Assembly (NCBI GenBank): GCA_036508135.1
Contig: DATCHW010000279.1
Location: 1 to 35,719 of the forward strand
Length of the DNA: 35,719 bases
Source: DATCHW01 sp036508135
Lineage (GTDB): Bacteria > Bacteroidota > Ignavibacteria > Tepidaquicellales > Tepidaquicellaceae
Direction of reading: 5' to 3'
Below, piece by piece: positions 23,346 to 33,802 of this stretch. Under the pieces are notes generated by a model that saw nothing but the letters and a program-made list of their open reading frames with translations, did no database searches and was not told the origin of the DNA. The first letter of the stretch is position 1; the number at the start of each line of letters is the position of its first letter. The position numbers and the translations under genes were made by a program.

Positions 23346-24278
23346 ATGGAAAACAAAAGAAGCGAAATCATTTTTCTTTATGATGTCAAGTACTGCAATC
23401 CAAATGGCGATCCGATGGATGCAAACAGACCAAGGATTGATGAAGAAACGGGTAAATGTTTAGTTACAGACGTAAGATTAAAAAGAACAATTAGAGATTA
23501 TTTATTTGAAAATGGATATAACGGTATCGAAGGAAGCAAAGGAGATATTTTTGTTAGGGATGAAGATGGAAAATCTGTAACCGGAACACAGAGAGCAAAA
23601 TCATATAAAGATATCGATGAGTTTAAAAATAAATTTGTAGATGTAAGATTATTTGGTGGCGTATCGGCACCAAAAGCAGAGAGTAAGACAAAGCAAACAA
23701 AAGATGAAGATGTAACGGACGAAGTGAAAGTTGATACTAAAAAAACATTTAACCTAACTGGACCTGTTCAGTTTGGCATGGGTGTAACATTAAATAAGGT
23801 AAAAGAAAATTTCATAAAAGGTACAGGAGCTTTCACAACAAGTGAAAAGGCTATACAAAAAACCTTTAGAGAAGAATATAATATATCTTATGGTTTAGTT
23901 GGCTTTCATGGTGTTATTAATGAAAACGCAGGTAAATATTCCGGATTAAAGGATGAGGATATTTCTGCATTACTTGATGCAATGTGGAATGGAACAAAAA
24001 ATCTTTTAACAAGATCTAAAAAAGGACATATGCCCAGGTTGTTAGTGAAGATTGATTACAAAGAACCAAACTATTTTATTGGTGACTTAATTGAGCGATT
24101 AAGTATAATCCCAAATGATGGAGTAAAGGAAGATGAACTAATTGATGTTGGAGATTACAAACTCGACACAAGAAAATTAAATGAAACATTAAAGAAATAT
24201 AATTCTAAAATAGATAAAATACATGTAATTAATATAGATGAAAGAATACGGTTAACCGAAGAATTAATAAAAATATAA
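23346..24278 (+). CDS. cas7: Type I-B Cas7 (Csh2), Cascade backbone subunit
   Basis: The 310-residue protein starts EIIFLYDVKYCNPNGDPMDA, the hallmark of Cas7/Csh2 (RRM-like strand followed by the NPNGDP loop). VTDVRLKRTIRDYLF, FNLTGPVQFGMGVTLNKV and the later YGLVGFHGVINENAGKY segment follow the family order. Several copies bind along the crRNA guide to form the backbone of Cascade. It lies 11 bases after cas8b in one operon. An inserted charged loop (SKTKQTKDEDVTDEVKVDTK, ahead of TGPVQFG) is typical of variable loops in this family. Confidence 0.95.
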   Translation: MENKRSEIIFLYDVKYCNPNGDPMDANRPRIDEETGKCLVTDVRLKRTIRDYLFENGYNGIEGSKGDIFVRDEDGKSVTGTQRAKSYKDIDEFKNKFVDVRLFGGVSAPKAESKTKQTKDEDVTDEVKVDTKKTFNLTGPVQFGMGVTLNKVKENFIKGTGAFTTSEKAIQKTFREEYNISYGLVGFHGVINENAGKYSGLKDEDISALLDAMWNGTKNLLTRSKKGHMPRLLVKIDYKEPNYFIGDLIERLSIIPNDGVKEDELIDVGDYKLDTRKLNETLKKYNSKIDKIHVINIDERIRLTEELIKI

Positions 24279-24282
24279 GTAT

Positions 24283-25020
24283 ATGGATAAAGTTATAGTT
24301 TTTGATATCTGGGGTAATTATGCCCATTTTAAGAAAATTTATTCAACTACATCTGCTTTAACCTATCCAATACCTTTAAAAACATCTATATATGGTTATG
24401 TAAGTTCAATAATCGGTGGTTCAGATTTAGATAAAAATGATAATAAATACTTAGAATCATTTAAGGAAGGATTATGTAAAATAGGTATTCAAATAATGTC
24501 ACCATTAATTATGCAGCGAATTAATACAAACCTCCGACCTAAATTCGGAAGTCTCGGATGGAATGATAATAGAAAACCGACAATGATGGAATATGTTTAT
24601 AATCCAAAGTACAGGATATATTTTTATCACAGTAACAATGAACTTTACAACAAATTAAAGATTAATTTAGAAGAACATAAATCTTTTTATACACCGGTGC
24701 TTGGTCTGGCTTATTTAATTTCTAATTTCGAATATATTGACGAGTGTGAAGTAATTGAAAAAAATAAAAATGAATTAACTTTAATCAATTCGGTCATACC
24801 AAAATCTTTTTTTCTGGATTTCGATATTGACTCTACGTTTGACGATGAAAACGAAATAGTAGAAATAAATCAATATGCAGTAGAAATGGACAATGAAAGA
24901 AATGTGACTAAACGAGATGATATCCTATTTGATAGAAAAGCAAAACCTATAAAAGCAAAGGTAATTAAATATTATGAGATTAATTACAATGGAAAACAAT
25001 CCAATATCATCCTCTTTTGA
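24283..25020 (+). CDS. cas5: Type I-B Cas5, Cascade 5'-handle subunit
   Basis: The 245-residue protein opens with VIVFDIWGNYAHFKKIYSTT, then TYPIPLKTSIYGYVSSIIGG, the N-terminal RRM of the Cas5 family. Cas5 caps the 5' end of the crRNA in Cascade and holds Cas8 in place. It begins 4 bases after the cas7 stop, and its 3' end overlaps the cas3 frame by at least 30 bases. No catalytic site is expected, since Cas6 is encoded separately. Confidence 0.92.
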   Translation: MDKVIVFDIWGNYAHFKKIYSTTSALTYPIPLKTSIYGYVSSIIGGSDLDKNDNKYLESFKEGLCKIGIQIMSPLIMQRINTNLRPKFGSLGWNDNRKPTMMEYVYNPKYRIYFYHSNNELYNKLKINLEEHKSFYTPVLGLAYLISNFEYIDECEVIEKNKNELTLINSVIPKSFFLDFDIDSTFDDENEIVEINQYAVEMDNERNVTKRDDILFDRKAKPIKAKVIKYYEINYNGKQSNIILF

Positions 25021-27415
25021 ATTAATCTCACATCCTGATAGAACATTAAATACCCACCTAAATCAATGTTATCAGGTTACACAAAAAATAATTTCAAATA
25101 AATATTATTCAAAATCATTTCTTGCCAAAGAAGAATTAGAACAAATATTAAAGACTTTAATATTCTTTCATGATTTCGGAAAATCCTCCGACTTTTTCCA
25201 ATTTAAAATAATACAGGCAACACAAAATGAGAATCCTGAATTTGCTAAAAATAATAATTTATATATAGAATGGTTTAAGAAAAATAAAGCAAGAATAATT
25301 GAAAAAGAATTGTCATTAAACGAAAGATTGTCAAATCATGCGTTGATTGGTTCTTATTTCCAATTCTCAAGTTATATAAGTAATGACCCAATTATCAATT
25401 TTATTTTAATTGAAGTAATAAAAAGACATCATAGTTATTTAAGAAACTTTGATAAATGTGAATTTTGGCTTAATAAAGAAATAAATAATAATTTATCAAA
25501 TTTAAAGGAAATATCAAATTATTTAAATTATGAATCATTTAATAATATAGTTAAAAATCATGGTTTGATTATCAATAAAAATTTATGGACCGATATTATA
25601 AGTAATTTCTCAAGAGGAAGAATAATTAACAAGAATTTAGAAACACTAAAGCAGAATAAAGAACTTAAATATTTCTTTTTGCAGCATTATCTTTTTTCTT
25701 TAATTCTATCGTCAGATAAAGGTGATATGATGCTTGATGATTTTGATTTAATAAAACCAAACACAATCTTTCAAACAGACATGATTGATATTTATAAACG
25801 AGATATAATTAAGATCGAAAAAAGTATTGACAAAAAAAGAGAAAATGCATATAAAAGAATACATGATAACTTAATGTCTAATATCAATAATAATTTTTTT
25901 TCTATTACTTTACCAACAGGGTTAGGAAAAACATTATGCGCTTACAATACAGCAATCAAATTGCAAAATTCCATAAAAGAATCGAAATTTAGAATAGTTT
26001 ATTGTTTACCTTTTACATCGATTATTGATCAAAATGAAACTGTTTTGAATGATATTTTCATTCATAACAAAATTGATACTTCATTAATTTGTAAACATCA
26101 TCATTTAAATGACTATAAAGAAGAATATAAAGAAGATGAATTAAAATATTCCGAAGCTGAATATCTAACTGAAGGATGGGAACAAGAATTTATTGTAACA
26201 ACTTTTGTGCAATTATTAGAAAGTATATTTACTAACAAAAATAGATCAATAAGGAAATTTCATAATTTAGTTAACTCAATTATTATTTTAGATGAGGTTC
26301 AAAATATTTCTCCTAAATATTATAATCTTATAGAGACAGCTTTCAATAAAATGGCGGATTATTTTGGTACAAGATTTATTTTTGTTACAGCTACACAACC
26401 TATTTTATTTCAAAATTCGGAAATTATTATTGAATTAACCGATCCTTCTAAAAAGGAAACTAAAAAATATTTTGAATCTATGAATAGGATAGAATTAGAT
26501 ATATCATTATTTAAAAAGGGAATAATAAACGATGAAGAATTAATTAAAATTATGAATGATGATATAGTTAAAAATACTAATAAGTCATTTCTTATTATTT
26601 CAAATACAATAAAACAATCTCAAAAAATATATAAATCTCTAAAGATAGATTGCGAAAAATATTATTTGTCAGCCTCGATTTTACCAATATTTAGAAAAGA
26701 GATAATTAAAAAAATTAAAAATAGTCGGAATAGAAAAATAGTAGTATCGACACAAGTTGTAGAGGCAGGGGTAGATATAGATTTAGATATAGTTTATCGA
26801 GACTTTGCTCCGCTTGATTCATTGAATCAATCAGCAGGCAGATGTAACAGAAACGGATTGATTAATAAGGGTATGGTTAAAATCTTTAATTCCGGGAAAT
26901 CTCAATATATTTATGATTCAACATTATTGGATATTACAAAAAATATATTATTTAGTAATGAAGATATCATAAATGAAAACATTTTATACAACTTGAACTT
27001 AGAATATTATAAAAAAGTAAAAAATAAAGTTCAAGATTTTAGTGATAAATCAAAAGATTTACTTTCATATATGTATGAATTACAATTAGAGAAGTTAGAA
27101 TCAGAATTTATATTGATTGATGATTTACCAATTTATTATAATGTATTTATCCCTTTTGACGATGAAGCTAAAAATATTTGGATTAAATATATTAATTGTT
27201 TTAAGGAGCTAAATAATTTTAAGAGAAAACAATTGATCAAAAGCATCAAGCCAAAATTACTTCAATATGTTACTAAATTTCCAAAAGATAAATATTCACC
27301 AGATGAAGATAAAAAGGAAAATAAAATAATTTATGAAAATAATTGGAACGATTATTACAGCTTAATAACCGGCTTTAAATTTGATAAATCCGATAAAGAA
27401 ATTATTATTTTATAA
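24974..27415 (+). CDS. cas3: Cas3 helicase-nuclease (HD plus SF2 helicase)
   Basis: The protein has up to 813 residues. The HD nuclease domain is N-terminal (HLNQCYQVTQKI; ILKTLIFFHDFGKSSDFFQ with H66-D67 and a Lys; further His residues in KRHHSYL). The SF2 helicase follows: Walker A TGLGKT (315-320), DEVQ (440-443), FVTATQP (motif III), STQVVEAGVDIDLDIVYRD (motif V) and QSAGRCNRNG (motif VI, from 619). It is recruited by Cascade to unwind and shred target DNA. ATG at 24974 and 24989 are both possible starts; the second (MENNPISSS) gives less overlap with cas5. Confidence 0.94.
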   Translation: MRLITMENNPISSSFELISHPDRTLNTHLNQCYQVTQKIISNKYYSKSFLAKEELEQILKTLIFFHDFGKSSDFFQFKIIQATQNENPEFAKNNNLYIEWFKKNKARIIEKELSLNERLSNHALIGSYFQFSSYISNDPIINFILIEVIKRHHSYLRNFDKCEFWLNKEINNNLSNLKEISNYLNYESFNNIVKNHGLIINKNLWTDIISNFSRGRIINKNLETLKQNKELKYFFLQHYLFSLILSSDKGDMMLDDFDLIKPNTIFQTDMIDIYKRDIIKIEKSIDKKRENAYKRIHDNLMSNINNNFFSITLPTGLGKTLCAYNTAIKLQNSIKESKFRIVYCLPFTSIIDQNETVLNDIFIHNKIDTSLICKHHHLNDYKEEYKEDELKYSEAEYLTEGWEQEFIVTTFVQLLESIFTNKNRSIRKFHNLVNSIIILDEVQNISPKYYNLIETAFNKMADYFGTRFIFVTATQPILFQNSEIIIELTDPSKKETKKYFESMNRIELDISLFKKGIINDEELIKIMNDDIVKNTNKSFLIISNTIKQSQKIYKSLKIDCEKYYLSASILPIFRKEIIKKIKNSRNRKIVVSTQVVEAGVDIDLDIVYRDFAPLDSLNQSAGRCNRNGLINKGMVKIFNSGKSQYIYDSTLLDITKNILFSNEDIINENILYNLNLEYYKKVKNKVQDFSDKSKDLLSYMYELQLEKLESEFILIDDLPIYYNVFIPFDDEAKNIWIKYINCFKELNNFKRKQLIKSIKPKLLQYVTKFPKDKYSPDEDKKENKIIYENNWNDYYSLITGFKFDKSDKEIIIL

Positions 27416-28089
27416 TGCAAATTCTTACTTCCATAATTCGGTTTCCGGAAATATCACTCGCTACACGCGATGCTCATAAGTTGAGGGGATATTTCGGGAA
27501 TTTATTCAAAGAGCATTCTGAATTGCTCCATAACCATTTTAAAGATGGTTCACTTGTTTTTAAATACCCTCTCGTCCAATACAAAGTAATTGAAAATATA
27601 CCTGTTCTCATAGGATTGAACGAAGGTGCAGAATTGCTTACTTCCTTGTTCCTTAATATCAAGGAATTGAAAATAGAAGAAAAATTATATCCGATTAATT
27701 ATAAAAACATTGAAAATAAAAAGTGCGATATAGGCGCAGTTGATTACTTGATAAAATATGAATTTAAAACTTTATGGATGGGCTTGAATCAGGATAATTA
27801 TATTAAATATCTGAAGTTGAAATTAAATTATGATTTTGATTTAATAAATGACCTATTCGTAAATATACTTAAAGGCAATATATTGAGTTTCTTTAAATCA
27901 GTGCATTATCATGAAGAGAAAAAAATAATGCTTTTATCAAATTTGAAGGAAAAAACGACAAAATTTAAAGGTAATGATATGCTCGCTTTCGAAGGCGGAT
28001 TTACAACGAATGTTCTTTTGCCCGAATTTATTGGACTTGGTAAATCAGTTTCCCGGGGGTTCGGAGCAATTAAAAAGATTTCATCTTAA
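27415..28089 (+). CDS. cas6: Cas6, CRISPR RNA processing endoribonuclease
   Basis: The 224-residue protein ends with the glycine-rich loop GLGKSVSRGFGAIKK, the signature of Cas6 (RAMP), and has a histidine cluster near the N-terminus (RDAHKLRGYFGNLFKEHSEL) from which the catalytic His could come. It is expected to cut the repeat RNA 8 bases before the spacer, giving crRNAs with an AUUGAAAC handle, which fits the 3' end of the repeat here. The start shares bases with the cas3 stop (TAATG). It lies before the adaptation genes. Confidence 0.9.
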   Translation: MQILTSIIRFPEISLATRDAHKLRGYFGNLFKEHSELLHNHFKDGSLVFKYPLVQYKVIENIPVLIGLNEGAELLTSLFLNIKELKIEEKLYPINYKNIENKKCDIGAVDYLIKYEFKTLWMGLNQDNYIKYLKLKLNYDFDLINDLFVNILKGNILSFFKSVHYHEEKKIMLLSNLKEKTTKFKGNDMLAFEGGFTTNVLLPEFIGLGKSVSRGFGAIKKISS

Positions 28090-28099
28090 ACAAATTAAA

Positions 28100-29089
28100 A
28101 TGCAATTAAATATAAATACAAAAGGAACTTATCTCCATATCAAAGATGATACGTTTGAGGTTCGTGTTAAAAAAGAAAAAGGTGATTATGAAAAATTTCA
28201 TTATTCTGCAAAAAAAGTAACAAGTATTATTCTTGCTCAGGGGATTGCTCTCTCTACTGATGCGGTTAAACTTGCTATCACTAATAATATTGATATTATT
28301 TTTGTCGAATATGACGGTTTCCCCTTAGGAAGGGTTTGGCATAGCAAACTTGGGAGTACTACTAAAATAAGAAAAAAACAGCTCGAAGCAAGTTCTAATG
28401 AAATCGGGTTAAAATGGATTAAAATTTGGATTTTACAAAAAGTCCAGAATCAAATAGAGTTTTTATCCGATTTAAAAAAACATCGAAGCGAAAAACTTAA
28501 TTTCCTTAATGAAAAAATCCAAAATATTGATAACCTGAAAAATTCGTTGGAACTTATTTCAGCAAGTAATACAAAAGACGTTTCCGATACTATCAGAGGT
28601 CTGGAAGGAACCGCCGGAAGAATATACTTTGAAACTCTATCTTTGCTCCTCGCAGATGAGTATAAATTCGATGGCAGAAGTTCAAGACCTGCGGCTGACC
28701 CTTTCAATGCTTTTCTAAATTATGCTTACGGTGTGTTATACAGTAGAGTAGAAAAAACCCTTATCATAGCGGGAATTGACCCATATCTCGGATTTCTTCA
28801 CAGGGATGATTATAATCAATTAAGTATGGTTTATGATTTCATAGAACCGTATAGAATATTTGCTGATAGAGCAGTTTATAAATTATTCTCCGGAAAAAAA
28901 GTCAATCAATCACATACTGATAAAATTTCAAATGGATATAGTTTAAATAAAGACGGAAAAATTTTATTGATGGAAAACTTCAATAAATATTTTGAAGAAG
29001 AAACTGTCCGGTATAAAGGCAGAAATCAAACAAGAAGCAATATAATTCAGTTTGATGCTCACACTTTTGCAAATTCCTTAATTGCATAA
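28100..29089 (+). CDS. cas1: Cas1 spacer-integration nuclease
   Basis: The true start is ATG at 28100 (QLNINTKGTYLHIKDDTFEV, the beta-strand opening of Cas1). The frame is open upstream to 27974 but that part overlaps cas6 in another frame. The length is 329 residues. Metal-binding residues are visible: E169 in RGLEGTAGRIYFE, H234 in GFLHRDD and D246 or E249 in YDFIEPYR. Cas1 with Cas2 captures and integrates new spacers. It lies 10 bases after cas6 and almost touches cas2. Confidence 0.95.
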   Translation: MQLNINTKGTYLHIKDDTFEVRVKKEKGDYEKFHYSAKKVTSIILAQGIALSTDAVKLAITNNIDIIFVEYDGFPLGRVWHSKLGSTTKIRKKQLEASSNEIGLKWIKIWILQKVQNQIEFLSDLKKHRSEKLNFLNEKIQNIDNLKNSLELISASNTKDVSDTIRGLEGTAGRIYFETLSLLLADEYKFDGRSSRPAADPFNAFLNYAYGVLYSRVEKTLIIAGIDPYLGFLHRDDYNQLSMVYDFIEPYRIFADRAVYKLFSGKKVNQSHTDKISNGYSLNKDGKILLMENFNKYFEEETVRYKGRNQTRSNIIQFDAHTFANSLIA

Positions 29090-29090
29090 T

Positions 29091-29381
29091 ATGATAGTTT
29101 GGGTAATGTATGATATAAAAAAAGATAGACCGAGAACTAAGATCGCTAAGTTCTGCAAACAAGCCGGGCTGTATAGAGTCCAATATTCAGTATTTCTCGG
29201 TACGCTCGAAAACAACGAAAAAGATTCCCTGAGATTAATGATTGAAGAACTTATTAATAAAGATACGGACTCGGTTTATATCTTCCCTATGAATAAAACA
29301 GAATTACAGGAAACAGTTTTATTAGGTCAGGCATTTGATAAAAATATGGTAACGGATAAAGTTAAAGAACTATTTTTTTAA
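29091..29381 (+). CDS. cas2: Cas2 adaptation subunit
   Basis: MIVWVMYDIKKDRPRTKIAK opens a 96-residue ferredoxin-like protein with the conserved first-strand Asp (D8), followed by YRVQYSVFLGTLE and VYIFPMNKTEL. It forms the Cas1-Cas2 integrase. ATG at 29091 is 1 base after the cas1 stop; an upstream TTG at 29082 overlaps cas1 and is less likely. The size is normal for the family. Confidence 0.94.
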   Translation: MIVWVMYDIKKDRPRTKIAKFCKQAGLYRVQYSVFLGTLENNEKDSLRLMIEELINKDTDSVYIFPMNKTELQETVLLGQAFDKNMVTDKVKELFF

Positions 29382-29385
29382 AATT

Positions 29386-29961
29386 ATGTTCAGCGTATAT
29401 CCATCTCAAATAATAGAATATATCTACTGCTCACGATATACTTATTTTGAATATGTGCTTTGCATACCGCAGAATGAAGAAAAATATTATAAAGTGATGA
29501 AAGGTAGGCAGATGCACGATGAGATAAGTAACCGGAATAAAGAGTATTTGAGGCAGCGGATAGGTGCGGAAGCTAAATACTTAAATCAATATCTGTGCAA
29601 TGAATATTTAAGAGGAGAAGTGGATGAAGTATTGGAATTGAACGATGGTACTATGGCTCCGCTGGATTATAAATTTGCGGAATATAAAGAAAAAATTTTC
29701 AACACTTATAAAACACAACTTTGCTGTTATGCAGTATTAATTGAGGATAATTATGGGAAAAAAGTAAATAAAGGATTTCTTGTCTATACAAGGAGTAACA
29801 ATAAACTTATAGAAGTAAATATTAGTGAAGATGATAAAAAAAATATGAAAGAATGTGCCGAAGGAATTATAGATGTTGTAAACAGAAACTTTTATCCCAA
29901 GGGTACGAAGAATAAAGCGAAATGTGTGGATTGTACTTATAAAAATATTTGCATAAAGTGA
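29386..29961 (+). CDS. cas4: Cas4 RecB-like nuclease
   Basis: The 191-residue protein has C15 near the N-terminus and C180, C183 and C189 at the end (AKCVDCTYKNICIK), the four ligands of the Cas4 iron-sulfur cluster. The PD-(D/E)XK nuclease core is seen as H44, D80 in LRGEVDEV, D94-Y-K96 in PLDYKFA and QLCCY (QxxxY). Cas4 trims prespacers and helps to select PAM and orientation. It is the last cas gene, with the CRISPR leader directly downstream. Confidence 0.94.
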   Translation: MFSVYPSQIIEYIYCSRYTYFEYVLCIPQNEEKYYKVMKGRQMHDEISNRNKEYLRQRIGAEAKYLNQYLCNEYLRGEVDEVLELNDGTMAPLDYKFAEYKEKIFNTYKTQLCCYAVLIEDNYGKKVNKGFLVYTRSNNKLIEVNISEDDKKNMKECAEGIIDVVNRNFYPKGTKNKAKCVDCTYKNICIK

Positions 29962-30163
29962 TCATTCCGGAAGTTAAATTATTTATAAAAAAAGAAATGT
30001 TTATTCAACTTATATAAAATAAGAACAGTTAACAGCTTAAAATTTACGGAAAACACCAAAAATTGATGAAATACCGCTCTAAATATGAAGAGATAATAAT
30101 ATTATTAGTGTGTAAAATATCAAAATATTTATTTAATTTTAATAAAGTTAATAAGAAATACGA
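29962..30163 (+). promoter_or_regulatory. CRISPR leader
   Basis: This is a 202-base, very AT-rich non-coding stretch between cas4 and the first repeat, on the side opposite the degenerate repeat. It is the expected place for the array promoter and the integration signals. I see no clear hairpin or promoter boxes. Confidence 0.7.
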
Positions 30164-33100
30164 GTTCTTTCAAAAAATCCAATACAACAAGGATTGAAAC
30201 TTATATCACTCATTACTTTTGCGGGTAAAAGTATTCTGTTCTTTCAAAAAATCCAATACAACAAGGATTGAAACCCCAGTGGCATCTGTTCTTACCCTTT
30301 GGTTCCATCAGTTCTTTCAAAAAATCCAATACAACAAGGATTGAAACCTAATTAAGAAGTTGACATATTGTTGCCAAACCAGTAGTTCTTTCAAAAAATC
30401 CAATACAACAAGGATTGAAACGAAAACGGTGTATTCATTCCCGAACTGAAAAAAGTATGTTCTTTCAAAAAATCCAATACAACAAGGATTGAAACAGAAT
30501 AAAACCTACGGGTTTAACGTAATCAAATATCTGTTCTTTCAAAAAATCCAATACAACAAGGATTGAAACACGATTCTTTGTATAAATTTCTCTTTGTTTT
30601 CATAATTGTTCTTTCAAAAAATCCAATACAACAAGGATTGAAACAATCTTGGTTATAGTTTCAATGACTCAATACTTACAGTTCTTTCAAAAAATCCAAT
30701 ACAACAAGGATTGAAACATTCCATAAACATCCTCATTCCCTGTCGTTTGAACGAGTTCTTTCAAAAAATCCAATACAACAAGGATTGAAACGTAAACATT
30801 GTTACCTGCCAAATTTCACCCTTAACTGTTCTTTCAAAAAATCCAATACAACAAGGATTGAAACACAAGTATTAAATATGACTTAGAAGCTGAGACTTCG
30901 GTTCTTTCAAAAAATCCAATACAACAAGGATTGAAACATGCAGGCGGCTAATGATGCAACGAAAACAATAGCGTTCTTTCAAAAAATCCAATACAACAAG
31001 GATTGAAACTTATATTTCCCGTATTCTTTGAGAAGTGATATAACAAGTTCTTTCAAAAAATCCAATACAACAAGGATTGAAACGTAGTCATATGTTTACT
31101 TTCCTCCACATAGTATGATGTTCTTTCAAAAAATCCAATACAACAAGGATTGAAACCAACATCAGCCATAAAGTTAGTTTGATTTGTGAATAGTTCTTTC
31201 AAAAAATCCAATACAACAAGGATTGAAACTTAAATACTCTTTGTATTTCATTCCAATTTAATTCTGTTCTTTCAAAAAATCCAATACAACAAGGATTGAA
31301 ACTAATTATATCATATATATATCTATTGTAATGTTTCCAATCTGTTCTTTCAAAAAATCCAATACAACAAGGATTGAAACGTTAGTTAATAGTGTTGGTA
31401 TAACTTAACACTTTTGGTTCTTTCAAAAAATCCAATACAACAAGGATTGAAACTGTAATATCGGATCCCCGGTGTATCTTGTGAACTGTCAGTTCTTTCA
31501 AAAAATCCAATACAACAAGGATTGAAACAGGAAGAAAGTTGAGACTGTGGCACCTTCCCCTCCGACAGTTCTTTCAAAAAATCCAATACAACAAGGATTG
31601 AAACTCGAGTTCGTTTTCGCTGAGGGGCTTTGTCTCTTTTTGTTCTTTCAAAAAATCCAATACAACAAGGATTGAAACGCCATTAAATTAGTCCTTCCAG
31701 AAACAAGTTATTTTGTTCTTTCAAAAAATCCAATACAACAAGGATTGAAACATAATATCTGAACATCATCAACAATTTTTTTAGCCTGTTCTTTCAAAAA
31801 ATCCAATACAACAAGGATTGAAACATCGCACCCTCAACACTACCCCCTTTGACATTCTCAGTTCTTTCAAAAAATCCAATACAACAAGGATTGAAACCCA
31901 TATACGAATAAGACGGAGGGTTGCCTGCAAGTTGTTCTTTCAAAAAATCCAATACAACAAGGATTGAAACTCAACTTGGGTGTTTTGTTTCTCAATTCAG
32001 GATTAGTGTTCTTTCAAAAAATCCAATACAACAAGGATTGAAACATCTTTTAGCCGATTCCGATATATAATCTTTCGGAATGTTCTTTCAAAAAATCCAA
32101 TACAACAAGGATTGAAACAGGGTTGCCCTAAAGAGCAACAAATTATCAAGCGTGAGTTCTTTCAAAAAATCCAATACAACAAGGATTGAAACATTTCTTT
32201 TTCTGTGCTTTTGCTAACTCAATGAATTGTTCTTTCAAAAAATCCAATACAACAAGGATTGAAACAAAAACGAAAGGATTTAAAAATGGCAAGTTTAAAA
32301 TGTTCTTTCAAAAAATCCAATACAACAAGGATTGAAACAGAGAAACTGCTGCGGGTTGGGGTGAAGGACTTGCAATGAGTTCTTTCAAAAAATCCAATAC
32401 AACAAGGATTGAAACAATGCGTTACGACGCTCGAGCATCGCAACGAGAGGAGGTTCTTTCAAAAAATCCAATACAACAAGGATTGAAACGTGGCGAGAGG
32501 TGAAGCAAACTTTGTTCTTTCTTATGTTCTTTCAAAAAATCCAATACAACAAGGATTGAAACCCTAATGGAACTAATATATAGGGCTCGAGCTCTAATTG
32601 TTCTTTCAAAAAATCCAATACAACAAGGATTGAAACATAATTATTTGTGTTGCGATGTCTCAACCTCCTTTTTGTTCTTTCAAAAAATCCAATACAACAA
32701 GGATTGAAACATCATATAGCCATAGGCTGTAGACCCATAAACTTTGGGTTCTTTCAAAAAATCCAATACAACAAGGATTGAAACCCAATATCAATTGAAC
32801 TTTTCTCAAAGTGAGTAAAAGTTCTTTCAAAAAATCCAATACAACAAGGATTGAAACACTTTGTTCTCTTCATCAATCCAAAAACCCGCCGGTGTTCTTT
32901 CAAAAAATCCAATACAACAAGGATTGAAACTTTCTTTAAAATCTTCACACTCGCTTATAAACTTAATGTTCTTTCAAAAAATCCAATACAACAAGGATTG
33001 AAACCGGAAGTATAATAAAGGGGTACTAATGAAAAAAATAAGTTCTTTCAAAAAATCCAATACAACAAGGATTGAAACTTCCATAAGTCTTGAAAAACCA

Positions 33101-33226
33101 AGAAATCATAAATAGTTCTTTCGAAAAATCCAATACAATAAGGATTGAAACTCCTGTGTCGCTGTCGCATCAATCTGTTTAATTTCCGCGTTCTTTCAAA
33201 AAATCCAATACAACAAGGATTGAAAC
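30164..33226 (+). CRISPR. Type I-B CRISPR array, 42 repeats and 41 spacers
   Basis: The repeat is 37 bases, beginning GTTCTTTCAAAAAATCC and ending AAGGATTGAAAC. By eye I count 42 copies, the first at 30164-30200 and the last at 33190-33226. All appear identical except the one at 33115-33151, which has two changes (A to G at repeat position 9, C to T at position 25). Spacers are 35-41 bases, mostly 36-37. The 3' end ATTGAAAC is the usual 8-base crRNA handle. Transcription in the + direction from the leader fits the cas operon and puts the oldest spacers near 33.2 kb. Open frames on the minus strand inside the array are artefacts of the repeat. Confidence 0.98.
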
Positions 33227-33353
33227 GTCCTCCCAATATCGCACCCTTGATATGATTTTCGAGTATTATGAACGACAATTTTATTAAATGGACTAAAGTG
33301 ATGCGAAATACGTAATCAAAGAATATAATATTTAATGTGATTCCTAAATACTA

Positions 33354-33659
33354 TTAAAGTTTTAGATACAACTCCTTTGCATTCACCTCTTCAAAGTATA
33401 AATCTCTCTCTATGCCTAATCCAAATTTACCTCGAAAATTCACCAACTCTGATTTCGAGAAACTTCCAACTTCGGTTTCAAAGATGTGACAAATACCCCA
33501 AAGATAGTCAGTGTCTTCCGGATCCTGATTGATGAGCCACCAAGTACCTGAGCCAGTGGGATTAAAGAACTTCGCCACAACTACTTGTTTTTCCAAATCA
33601 TTGCCTAACTGAAACTGAGCCTGAGCTTTTGCTTCAATGGCTTTTGTAAATAATTTCAT
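33354..33659 (-). CDS. DUF2958 protein (101 aa)
   Basis: KQVVVAKFFNPTGSGTWWLI, DPEDTDYLWGICHIFETEVG and GLGIERDLYFEE follow the family DUF2958 (LFDPxGxxTWY ... GLVxGxExELGYFSLxEL ... GLxIERDLxF). The function is unknown; the family is common on plasmids and integrative elements. It is the last gene of the minus-strand block and lies after a terminator, so it may have its own promoter in 33660-33744. It ends about 130 bases from the CRISPR array. Confidence 0.85.
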   Translation of the reverse strand: MKLFTKAIEAKAQAQFQLGNDLEKQVVVAKFFNPTGSGTWWLINQDPEDTDYLWGICHIFETEVGSFSKSELVNFRGKFGLGIERDLYFEEVNAKELYLKL

Positions 33660-33744
33660 AAGTTTAATATTTTAAAAGCGGTTAATTAAAATTGAGTGAA
33701 ATTTTCACTCACTTTTTGTTTTGTTGAAAATTTTTGAACATTTT

Positions 33745-33782
33745 AAAAACAGACCCGGCATTTTTTCGAACACCAGGTCTGT
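33745..33782 (-). terminator. Intrinsic terminator for the minus-strand operon
   Basis: Read on the minus strand, ACAGACC pairs with GGTCTGT (33776-33782 with 33749-33755) and a run of T follows (33745-33749). It lies just after the stop of the gene ending at 33803. Confidence 0.8.
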
Positions 33783-33802
33783 AAGAAGTAGTTAATGCAG
33801 AA

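Noticed and set aside
27974..28099. Longer N-terminus for Cas1 from ATG 27974
   Set aside because: These 42 codons overlap cas6 in another frame and do not look like Cas1. The family start is at 28100.
30645..30680. Spacer containing GTTTCAAT, the complement of the repeat handle
   Set aside because: An 8-base match in a 36-base spacer set of 41 is likely by chance, and no function follows.
31386..33278. Open frames on the minus strand within the CRISPR array
   Set aside because: They repeat the same residues (CFNPCCIGFFERT) because they read the CRISPR repeat backwards. There is no ribosome site and they are interrupted by spacers.
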